Positions 56,801 to 64,000 of a stretch of DNA of 64,000 nucleotides are shown here, piece by piece. This DNA is from Anaerolineae bacterium (GTDB lineage: Bacteria; Chloroflexota; Anaerolineae; UBA4142; SHND01). Under the pieces are notes generated by a model. That model saw only the letters and a program-made list of their open reading frames with translations, was not told the origin of the DNA and searched no databases. Within the stretch, counting starts at the first letter, position 1, and every line of letters begins with the position of its first letter. The position numbers were made by a program, and so were the translations under genes. The stretch lies in contig JAJTXZ010000018.1 in the NCBI GenBank assembly GCA_021463195.1, positions 1 to 64,000 of the forward strand, read 5' to 3'.

Positions 56801-58638
56801 ATATCCTGAAGCAGCGTTTGAACGTCGCGCCGTTTGAGCAGAGCCACACTCATATCTTGGAGCGAAACATAATACGCGTTGTTCGATTCCAATTCGATGG
56901 TGCGGTCGGCGACGCGTTGCTCCAAATTACCGACCAGTCCGCTCAACTGCGCGGTCATTTGATTGAACGTAGTTGCCAGCGCGCCGATTTCATCTTCGGT
57001 ATCCACCGGCGCGCGCGCGCGCAAATCACCGGCGCGCACACGCTCCGCTGTCGCGGTCAAACGAATAATGGGCCGCGCCAACACTTCCGCGCTTGCTAAT
57101 GCAATCACGCCGCCCACGAGCGCAATCACCAACGCCAAAATAACAGTCCCGCGCGTCTGCGCTTCAACCGGCGCTACAATTTCAGCGCGATCTTGATGCG
57201 CCAACAAAGTCCAATCCAAATTGGCGACCGCCGCGCCCACCGCATCGCTGGTAACCGCTTGAATTGCCGCGCGACTGTAAAGGCGCGGCTCGGCGACCGC
57301 GCTGACAATTTCAACCGTATCGTCCGGCGCGGCGCGAATGCGATCAAGCGTTGTCGTATCGTACAATGCCTGGTCAAAACCGATAGTTTGATTATCGGGC
57401 AAGAGAATATCCGCATGGCCCGATTGTCCGAGATGAATCGCCGCCAACAATTTGAAAAACGCTTGCAACGAATATGTCGTGCGTATAATCCCCGCGACAG
57501 TTTTGCCATCGGCGGCATAAAGCGGCGCCGCAATATTGATCGCGCTCGTCTGCGCGCTGACATCAAAATCCGGTTGTCCGATATACACCGCGCCCTGACC
57601 GTTGTTGTACGCCGCTTGCCACCATTCTTCGTCGCCTTGATAATAATCCGAAGTGCGATTCGTCGCCGCCACATTCGCGCCGTAACGGTCCGTCACAAAC
57701 ACTTCAACATTGTCGGGATACGCGGCGCGAAATCGGCGTAAAACCTCCGCCGCCGGATTATTCAAGCGCGACGCGACGAGCGCGTCGTCGTTGTTATGCG
57801 CCGCATCCGCGGCGCGCCAGGTTTGGTCTAGTCTTTCCAATTCCGCGCGAATCAACGTCGCATCGCCTTGATACGCGGCATTCGCGTCCGCCACCGCCGC
57901 AGCCAGGGTGGAATCCACCGCCAACACATTCAACACGCGCGCCTCTTGGTCCAACTGCGCCGAGATATTTTGCGCCTGCGTATCCGCCACATTCTTGAGC
58001 GCGACGCCGGCGCGTTGAGTGAAAACTTCGGTCGAAGCGCGATAATTAATGACGGCTAAAATCGCCAGCGGAATCAAAGTTAACGCGAGGGCAACGACAA
58101 TAATTTTTTCGCGGATGCTGAATTTTGAAAAATGTCTCAAAAGAAAAATACTGTACAAGCCCAAGGTCGCTAACGCGACGATAACTGTGGCGGTAAAGTT
58201 CAACACCACCGGGCGCGTCGGCGAACCAAACACATCGAGCAATACACACATCGCCGCTGAAACGCCGCCTGCCAGTAACGCCCAAATGCGCCAGCGCGGC
58301 GACAACGCCAAATACGCGCACATGCCCGAAATGACAAGCACGACCAATCCCTGCAAAACTCCCGCGCCCTGCGAAGCAAAAGAAGAAAAAGGCGCCGCGA
58401 TTAACACCACGCCCAAAATCAATGCCATGCCCAAGTCACGCCGATTGCGACGCGTCAACACGATTGCGATCACACATATCGCTACCAAAGCCGACCACAA
58501 ACCCAACGTGAAAATTCTGGTGCCGTTCAACAAGCCCGCCCCAATTAGAGCAAGCATGACGGCAGCGAGAACTCCCGCGATACGATACGCATTGATATTG
58601 CGCGCTTGGACTTGATTATCCATAATCGGTTCTCTCAT
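50878..58638 (-). CDS. giant membrane sensor protein with eight GAF and about four PAS domains
   Basis: 2586 residues, the largest product here and first gene of the operon. Order: about six to seven membrane helices (1-215), a Cache-like extracytoplasmic domain (about 225-480), a helix, HAMP (ARPIIRLTATAERVRAGDLRA), GAF, four PAS units (about 790-1290; VKDAQELRFVQWNKTGEELT is the first), then seven more GAF domains. The end is the same partial GAF start (ARELSHALGASHAVVRIG). No enzymatic or DNA-binding output is visible. GAF pairs such as the third and fifth are close copies. Start ATG 58638; MDNQVQ five codons later is possible. Confidence 0.93.
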   Translation of the reverse strand: MREPIMDNQVQARNINAYRIAGVLAAVMLALIGAGLLNGTRIFTLGLWSALVAICVIAIVLTRRNRRDLGMALILGVVLIAAPFSSFASQGAGVLQGLVVLVISGMCAYLALSPRWRIWALLAGGVSAAMCVLLDVFGSPTRPVVLNFTATVIVALATLGLYSIFLLRHFSKFSIREKIIVVALALTLIPLAILAVINYRASTEVFTQRAGVALKNVADTQAQNISAQLDQEARVLNVLAVDSTLAAAVADANAAYQGDATLIRAELERLDQTWRAADAAHNNDDALVASRLNNPAAEVLRRFRAAYPDNVEVFVTDRYGANVAATNRTSDYYQGDEEWWQAAYNNGQGAVYIGQPDFDVSAQTSAINIAAPLYAADGKTVAGIIRTTYSLQAFFKLLAAIHLGQSGHADILLPDNQTIGFDQALYDTTTLDRIRAAPDDTVEIVSAVAEPRLYSRAAIQAVTSDAVGAAVANLDWTLLAHQDRAEIVAPVEAQTRGTVILALVIALVGGVIALASAEVLARPIIRLTATAERVRAGDLRARAPVDTEDEIGALATTFNQMTAQLSGLVGNLEQRVADRTIELESNNAYYVSLQDMSVALLKRRDVQTLLQDIIERAGELVGTKNGYVFLLDRATQEMTMRVGIGAYQEFVGTQAKRGNGLAGLVWESGEALAVDDYRTWSGRLADPSRNVLRAVIGVPLKSGDQVIGVIGLAHLEMDKRFGPTEVDVLNRFAALAALVLDNAELLDASRRELTQRENAEKFLDSLIENLPLMLFVKDAQELRFVQWNKTGEELTGHARQDLLGKNDYDLFPQDAESFVAKDRETLASGQTLDIPEEPIQTADGTIRWLHTRKVPIMGADGKPAYLLGISDDITERKRAQEREAFQNALVAAQFQVSPDGILVVGADNQILSFNQRFTEIWGIATEDMTAKTLESLRQLVRPQVLNPEAWLERTDEMYKNQFEQNRDLVELRDGRVYERYSAPVTAADGSYLARISFFHDVTEIRRAESLMRRVSQDTHSIFWSARVTELNDPAAEAAGFHWETEYANLDTTRIPYPLQIAPGASFGDAWYAAWHPDDKHAMNERSAQALRQGAERYTQEFRVIDAEGKTHWMMEEARIHPQSDTEFIVTGVNTEVTEMKAAEAAVREREALYRSLVDVLPQSLTRKDRQGRVTFGNTRYFEDTLLKPEGLYGKTDFDFHPRELAEKYWQDDLRVLRGGETVDTIEPHQRGDGVDIMVRVLKTPIYNDMGEIDGIQTMFWDITEEQQRQEQLNRQNDYLNALQEISLDLMQRLDVNAVLHDIVARAGQLVGTENGYVYLQAPDADEMELRVGVGAYEGFVGRRTKPGVGLAGEVWANRAPVVVQDYREYGGRLQDASRDILRAVIGVPLRSGDDVIGVIGLAYLDPKQKFGEQEIQALERFAQLAVIALDNARLYESSQSELAERTRAEAELAIELRETELLGSVTRHAVNLDVSEALNAICRDLGEFFGVNETGIALLNEDKTAATVVADFSPEGSPDVRGYTIPVQGNPSAEIVLETRRAVAFADAQTDPRLAAVHELMRLRGTVSILIAPLFRRDEVIGTLGIDSLTRREFSAREIALVERVGASISTALENARLYDLARAELAERTRAEQLIAAQAERIRSLFDLSLELGKPEAQIETLLDLICGRTKRLLNVDGADIWIPVGADELEIQVSQNVGPVSLGGRRLKRGEGLAGRAMAAGTALRVDDYRTWALRSEQFADAPFHAAIGIPMIWQGETVGVLTATHSQPEKRFTEEDEQIGKLLATQAAAAIRNARLFTVAQQEIAERTRAEAELASELRQTELVNRVTHHAVSFDVDRALSAICSDLAAYFDAEQAGVALLEPDKQTLIVTAAHQPEGSPSTVGYNIPVAGNPSTEIVLETRRPAAFSDAQHDPRMAAVHDLMKLRQTASLLLAPLFVRDEIIGTVGIGSRRQREFSQADLDLVERVARSISTALENARLYQRVQQELGDRTRAEMHARQRNIELESLNRVAATMMSDAPVEDSLAQMAKELVQTFRARNCGIALLNSERTDLVVVADALAEEHEQHAVGIVIPVQGNRSSEYVIKNKKSLIITDPQNDPLTASIHERMRDRHTTCLAIIPLLSGEMVIGTIGLDTTEAGRVFTADEIRVAETMASQMANALEKQRLLEETQREVVQRTRAEQIQSALFRIADAVNTAATTDAFYAALHEIVAELVYAPNMYVALYHANEDALEFPYFVDTQDTAPTLNARNYLPAGKRITAWVIKHGQPLLGDAPTLRAMMERGEIELFGIVSFEWLGIPLKRGAETFGMFAVQSYDEAHSYAASELEMLLALAPEISNAITRRQEQEALALRNRELATVNRVTQLVTTSGELSDMLGMVAREMVDVFNARNCGIALFTPDRAELVVMASASSSADQPEALGVRIPIVNNPSTQRVLETREPLVIENAQTDPLTEPIHALMRERRTFGLMIVPLLSSSQVIGTVGLDLDVPSRFFTPQDARLAETIANQMANALEKQRLFGQTQERARREQLTREIGAHMTRSLDLEQILQTTARELSHALGASHAVVRIGASEKQSNGGHE

Positions 58639-58715
58639 GCTAAACAGACCTGCGCTTACATAGACGCGCGTTACTTGGAGCTAGCTGCGCGACGCAAAAC
58701 ATTTTCCACAAACGC

Positions 58716-58785
58716 AAAAACTCCACCTATCCTTGCAGGAACGAGTGGAGGCATCCGACTAGTTTCGCCCCCCGAAAGATGCGCC
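58716..58785 (-). promoter_or_regulatory. structured leader with attenuator-like terminator before the GAF operon
   Basis: Read on the minus strand: a compound hairpin (GGCGCATC with inner TTTCG, paired with CGAAA and GATGCC; 58750-58785), then CTCCAC/GTGGAG with an inner TTCC/GGAA stem (58721-58750), then TTTTT (58716-58720). The second hairpin plus T-run looks like an intrinsic terminator 78 bp before the start of the 2586-residue gene. The arrangement suits a riboswitch or other attenuator, but I do not recognise a known class. Confidence 0.5.
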
Positions 58786-58814
58786 ACGGCGCCGAGCTCT
58801 TTTGACACAAGAAT

Positions 58815-58842
58815 TGTATAGGTTTGCAACCCCATTAAGCAA
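58815..58842 (-). promoter_or_regulatory. candidate promoter of the GAF-sensor operon
   Basis: On the minus strand: TTGCTT (58837-58842), 16 bp, TATACA (58815-58820). It would start transcription just before the structured leader. Confidence 0.35.
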
Positions 58843-59079
58843 TAGGATTGATGTACTTGATATGCTCTTTCCAATGTCAATTTGATTACAACAACCCTTT
58901 GCCAACAAACGCGCCTTGAAAAAAAGCGCGTCCGCGTTCGCTTGACGATAGTCTTATCATAACAGAGAATCGCGCGTTTGCGTCGCCTAAATGAAAATTG
59001 TCAGCGAATTGTTCGCGGCGCAACACGCGCATCGGCGCGCGAAATTTTTCTTGCGGCATCAACACTTGGAATTATCTCG

Positions 59080-59202
59080 CGCGCAGCCGTACGACAAATT
59101 TTAAATTTGTCCTCCCTTAACGCGCAGCCGTACGACAAATTTTAAATTTGTCCTCCCTTGACGCGCAGCCGTACGACAAATTTTAAATTTGTCCTACCCA
59201 TG
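59080..59202. repeat. three tandem 41-bp repeats, each holding a 19-bp palindrome
   Basis: Units start at 59080, 59121 and 59162 with CGCGCAGCCGTACG, contain GACAAATTTTAAATTTGTC, and end TCCTCCCTT or TCCTACCC. They lie in the 700-bp gap between the GAF operon and groES. The remainder of that gap (58900-59079) shows no gene. Confidence 0.9.
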
Positions 59203-59251
59203 TGTAACGCGCGTTATTATAAAATTTTTATATTTCTCGCGTCAAAACTAC

Positions 59252-59279
59252 TTGACAAGTCCTATTTCTGTGGTATATT
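59252..59279 (+). promoter_or_regulatory. groESL promoter
   Basis: TTGACA at 59252-59257, 16 bp, TATATT at 59274-59279. This is a good sigma-70-type pair directly upstream of the CIRCE operator. Confidence 0.8.
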
Positions 59280-59288
59280 TTTTATCGG

Positions 59289-59315
59289 TTAGCGCTCTTT
59301 GCGATTGAGCGCTAA
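59289..59315 (+). promoter_or_regulatory. CIRCE operator (HrcA site)
   Basis: Perfect inverted repeat TTAGCGCTC - nine bases - GAGCGCTAA. It differs from the consensus only by the symmetric A-to-G and T-to-C change. It lies over the expected transcription start, so HrcA should repress groESL. Confidence 0.93.
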
Positions 59316-59366
59316 CCTATTTCTGTGTGAGATTTCCAAAAAAATCAAGATTCAAGGAGAAGCATT

Positions 59367-59669
59367 ATGGCAGACCAAACACTACGCCCCCTTGCCGATC
59401 GTGTTATTGTAGAGCCGCTTGACCGCGACGAAACGACCGCCAGCGGGCTATTGTTGCCCGAAACGGCAAAAGAAAAACCGCAAGAAGGCAAAATCCTCGC
59501 CGTCGGTCCCGGCAGATGGGACGAAGATGGCAAGAAACGTATTCCGCTCGAAGTCGCCGTAGACGACAAAGTTATTTTCGCCAAATATAGCGGCACCGAG
59601 ATCAAAATCGGCGACAAGAAATTACTGATTCTCTCGGAAAAAGACATTCTCGCAGTTGTTCAAAAATAA
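59367..59669 (+). CDS. groES: co-chaperonin GroES
   Basis: 100 residues, full length. It caps the GroEL folding chamber. Seen: [21 protein letters not shown] at the start, the mobile-loop segment [35 protein letters not shown], and [12 protein letters not shown] near the end. ATG 59367 has AAGGAG nine bases upstream. It is controlled by the promoter and CIRCE site before it and is followed by groEL after a repeat fold-back. Confidence 0.98.
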   Translation: MADQTLRPLADRVIVEPLDRDETTASGLLLPETAKEKPQEGKILAVGPGRWDEDGKKRIPLEVAVDDKVIFAKYSGTEIKIGDKKLLILSEKDILAVVQK

Positions 59670-61418
<1,749 letters not shown>

Positions 61419-61465
61419 ACCGTTAAACGGGCAAGCGTCGGCAAACACGAAAGCAGATAGCAAGA

Positions 61466-61495
61466 AAACACCGCGTCGCATGCGACGCGGTGTTT
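61466..61495 (+). terminator. groEL terminator
   Basis: A perfect 15-bp stem palindrome (AAACACCGCGTCGCA and its complement) ending in TTTATTTAT, 47 bp after the groEL stop. Confidence 0.9.
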
Positions 61496-61538
61496 ATTTA
61501 TAAATTCGTATAACGTATCCGCGCGCGCGGCGGTTGAT

Positions 61539-63140
61539 TTATTTTTCCGCTGGCGCCGCCGACCGATAAATCGTAACATAACCTTCGGATTGCGGAAAAA
61601 CAAATTCATCGCGTTGCGTATAATCTAGGTCCGGACGCTGCCATGCGCTCGGCGCGATCGGTGTCAAATACGCGCGCGCCCAATTTTCGCCTTCGGCGTC
61701 AAACCACCCGCCCAACGACAAATACCACACAGTCTGTCCACGCGCGAATGCTTGCTGCATCTGTGCCAGACTTTCGTCTCGCACGCGATTTTTTTCTGGC
61801 TGCGGCCAATAATACGTTAACGCGCGCAAGCCCCAGGTGCCGCGCTCCGCCGTAACGAAATCGCCTGCGCGCGCGTTGGCGCTTATATAAGCTGACACCG
61901 CGCGCCAATCATTGATTTTCGCGCGCCGGTACAACGATACAAGCGGCGGCGCAATCATTACACTCAAGCCCGCGATACATAACACCGCGCCGACATATTT
62001 TGAACCGCGCTGTATTTTTTCTCGCTCACGCGTCCACAGCGCGGCGCGCGACCTTAAAAACGCGTAACCCGCGACCGCGCCTTGCGCAAGCCACAACAAA
62101 TAAACGGGTTGTATAAAAATCAGATAGCGCGGCACAACTTCATGGCGCGGGCGCGCGAGACCCAATACGACGAGTGGAACCGTTACCCATAACAAGGTAA
62201 GCAACCCCTGTCGCGCATCGCGGCGGAACAGCGCCGCCAAGCCGCTCAACGCAATTCCTAAAGAAAGCCACATCCGCCAATCCGCGCCTGCGCTCAAACC
62301 AAAATACCCAAATAACTCGGATAAAAAGGCAGGGGAAAGTTGAAACGGCGACAGCTCACGCCACTCGACGCTCGCATCGCGCAAGCCGCTGCGCCACACA
62401 AACGGTAATGTGCCGGGGAGCAAGGGCAAAACAAGCGCGCCAACTAGTACCATACATAGGATTACAGCGCCGAGTCCCGGAATGTTACTGGGCGCGGATG
62501 TTTTGCCGCGCCGCGCAAGCCAGTCCTGCGCCGCCAAGATCGCCGCAATCACAACGAGCGTCAGCAGAACCAAGAATCCAAATAAATGATTGTACGCCAA
62601 TAGCGCGCTAGATAGAATCAAGCCCGCCGCAGCTTGCCAACTCGGCTGCGTTAACAGGCGCGTAAAAAAATAGAGCGCCAGAATCGCGTACAACGTCAAA
62701 GCTCCGTACATACGCGCGTCCTGCGCGTACCAAATTTGAAAAGGCGCCAGCGCCATAAACAACATGGCAACGCGCGCCACAGTCAAACCCGCCATACGAC
62801 GCGCGAGCGGATACACGCTTGCCACGCCAAGCACGCTTGCGAATGCGGATGGCAGACGCATCCAAAAATCGGACGTCCCAATCTCGCGCGTCAGATGAAT
62901 CAGAACGAATTGCAGAAAAAAGCGCGGCGGTTCGCGATACTCATCCAAGATGCGCGTCAGAGCAATGCTGGAACGCCGCACTTGGGCGATTTCGTCGCCC
63001 CATAAACCTTTATCGCCGAGATGATAAAAGCGGAGCGCAAACGCAAGCACAAGAATCAGCACAGGGATAATCCACTGTGCTGATACGATTCGACTTGGGA
63101 TGCGAACGCTCGCGTCGCGCGCCGCGGCTTTAATTGCCAT
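61539..63140 (-). CDS. GT39/ArnT-type membrane glycosyltransferase
   Basis: 533 residues with about eleven membrane helices. The first periplasmic loop carries the family signature (LRFYHLGDKGLWGDEIAQVR) with the catalytic Asp-Glu. SFWMRLPSAFA-type and YPLARRMAGL segments fit the PMT_2 superfamily. Such enzymes move sugars from polyprenyl-phosphate donors to lipids, proteins or glycans at the outer face of the membrane. Its start overlaps the glycosidase-like gene by 11 bp, so the two are probably one unit. Donor and acceptor are unknown. Confidence 0.92.
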   Translation of the reverse strand: MAIKAAARDASVRIPSRIVSAQWIIPVLILVLAFALRFYHLGDKGLWGDEIAQVRRSSIALTRILDEYREPPRFFLQFVLIHLTREIGTSDFWMRLPSAFASVLGVASVYPLARRMAGLTVARVAMLFMALAPFQIWYAQDARMYGALTLYAILALYFFTRLLTQPSWQAAAGLILSSALLAYNHLFGFLVLLTLVVIAAILAAQDWLARRGKTSAPSNIPGLGAVILCMVLVGALVLPLLPGTLPFVWRSGLRDASVEWRELSPFQLSPAFLSELFGYFGLSAGADWRMWLSLGIALSGLAALFRRDARQGLLTLLWVTVPLVVLGLARPRHEVVPRYLIFIQPVYLLWLAQGAVAGYAFLRSRAALWTREREKIQRGSKYVGAVLCIAGLSVMIAPPLVSLYRRAKINDWRAVSAYISANARAGDFVTAERGTWGLRALTYYWPQPEKNRVRDESLAQMQQAFARGQTVWYLSLGGWFDAEGENWARAYLTPIAPSAWQRPDLDYTQRDEFVFPQSEGYVTIYRSAAPAEK

Positions 63141-64000
63141 GCAACTTGATGACGGTCATGGAATGCGCGGGAAAGGTGATGCCCTCCAACCGGTCGGCTT
63201 TGATTTTTCCGGGCGGCACCGCGCTAGTGACGGGCATAATCGCGGCAGGATTGTCTGGCGTATTTTGCGTCAAGAAACCGGCGGCAGTACCTCCAATCAC
63301 CGTCATTGTCGCGCTCAAAGGTCTCGCGCCGACGAGGTTCACATTCATTGTGTATGCAGTGTCCGCGCTGTGATTTAAAACCACCAACCACACTTGTTTA
63401 TTATTTTTCACCGCGTACGCGCGCAGCGCAGCGCGCCCCGCCGGTGTCTTTGGATTTTTCTTGACTTTGGCGGTAATCCACGTTTTGCCTTGCAATTCGT
63501 TTAACGCCGCCATCATGTGCCACGCCGGCGCCTTGACCAGCGTCGTTGGATTATCTAACGGCAGGTAATGCGCCAGCATCACCGGCAGCGAGGACAAATT
63601 CAACAAGACCAAGCGCGCGGCGCCGGGGTACCTGACGCCATTGAGCGTAACGGGCGAAATCGAATCCAAATATCCTTCCACCAAACCAAAACCCGCGTAC
63701 AGCGACATGCGCGTAGCAATCGCAAACGAATTATCATTGCCGTTTGTGCGCGAGGCGTTAAATTCGCCGACAAAGATCGGCAGGTTCTTGCGCGCTGGCA
63801 GCCATTGCGTCAATTCTTGACGAATTGTTTTGGGCATCGCGGTCTTGCCCTGTTTGTCCACGCGAATATCCGTCTGATTCTGATAATACGAATAACGCTG
63901 CGCGGTGGCTTCATCCGGCACTGCCGTATCCACTTGAAAATATTGATGCGTCACCACAAAATCAACTTGATTACCTACTTTTTTGAGCACGGTTTCATCC
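63130..64000 (-). CDS. glycoside hydrolase-like protein, 3' part (clan GH-A, arabinofuranosidase-like)
   Basis: The frame is open to the window edge (residues DETV precede an internal GTG at 63990), so the 5' end lies outside. About 290 C-terminal residues are seen: the end of a TIM-barrel (FVVTHQYFQVD; LPIFVGEFNAS with the likely nucleophile Glu), then a beta-sandwich tail (VWLVVLNHSADTAYTMNVNL, ending FPAHSMTVIKLHG). This resembles GH51/GH39-type alpha-L-arabinofuranosidases or xylosidases; the exact family cannot be fixed. It overlaps the GT39 gene by 11 bp. Confidence 0.78.
   Translation of the reverse strand, partial: DETVLKKVGNQVDFVVTHQYFQVDTAVPDEATAQRYSYYQNQTDIRVDKQGKTAMPKTIRQELTQWLPARKNLPIFVGEFNASRTNGNDNSFAIATRMSLYAGFGLVEGYLDSISPVTLNGVRYPGAARLVLLNLSSLPVMLAHYLPLDNPTTLVKAPAWHMMAALNELQGKTWITAKVKKNPKTPAGRAALRAYAVKNNKQVWLVVLNHSADTAYTMNVNLVGARPLSATMTVIGGTAAGFLTQNTPDNPAAIMPVTSAVPPGKIKADRLEGITFPAHSMTVIKLHGN

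Noticed and set aside
31851-58638. Phytochrome-like bilin binding by the GAF domains
   Set aside because: No conserved Cys/His chromophore motif was noticed in the GAF units, so light sensing is not supported.
58671-58880. 69-codon minus-strand ORF upstream of the 2586-residue sensor gene
   Set aside because: It runs through the hairpin leader and terminator and has no recognisable protein features; an RNA element explains the stretch better. A leader peptide is not excluded.
59080-59202. CRISPR-like repeat cluster
   Set aside because: The 41-bp units are contiguous with no spacers and no cas genes nearby; it is a simple tandem array.

Overview
The window looks like a chromosomal segment of a mesophilic, monoderm-like bacterium of the Chloroflexota (Anaerolineae or a neighbouring class). 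The grounds are the CGCG-rich composition, very large GAF-domain sensor proteins, an archaeal-type thiolase/HMG-CoA synthase/DUF35 mevalonate set in a bacterium, a SARP-type regulator with an AAA/TPR body, a Uma2-family protein and CIRCE-controlled groESL. The assignment is inference; no rRNA or other taxonomic marker is present. No tRNA, rRNA, CRISPR array, prophage or complete insertion sequence was recognised.

Layout. 50-3618: a LuxR-type response regulator with an abnormal receiver, then a radical-SAM AmrS enzyme interrupted by a LAGLIDADG intein exactly at the third cluster cysteine. 3720-9829: a membrane protein, enolase, MaoC hydratase, alcohol dehydrogenase, DinB protein, and two adjacent PPK2 genes that resemble a two-domain polyphosphate:AMP phosphotransferase split in two, the first half having lost its catalytic residues. 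9855-15163: a MITE-like element, an enoyl-ACP-reductase-like SDR, a large amidase/glycosidase-like/three-repeat protein and a YwiC-like membrane protein. 15221-19811 (minus): acpS, UDP-glucose dehydrogenase, CaiB-type CoA transferase, a small ORF and an aminotransferase. 20077-25740 (plus): the SARP regulator, a frameshifted NmrA-like gene, small genes and a decayed C-terminal domain. 25747-31682 (minus): a truncated DUF35 copy, a Uma2 protein, then the mevalonate entry cluster (HMG-CoA reductase, HMG-CoA synthase, DinB, thiolase, DUF35).

31851-58638 (minus) is the most striking region: six co-directional genes covering about 27 kb. They encode three giant GAF sensor proteins of 2586, 1915 and 1631 residues with no recognisable output domain, a Methyltransf_19-type methyltransferase, a 1438-residue HisKA_2-type kinase and a 947-residue hybrid kinase. 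I count about 30 GAF domains. The set may be led by a promoter and an attenuator-like structured leader, and ends in a terminator. After it come a 41-bp tandem repeat, a CIRCE-controlled groES-groEL pair, a GT39-type glycosyltransferase and the 3' part of a glycosidase-like gene.

A second theme runs across the window. At eight junctions between co-directional genes, degenerate 7- or 8-bp (or similar) repeat arrays start at the upstream stop codon and are answered by a complementary array ending near the next start codon, so that the intercistronic mRNA could fold back on itself. A related heptad array has been absorbed in frame into the SARP regulator. These fold-backs, the intein and the GAF operon are the observations most worth following.
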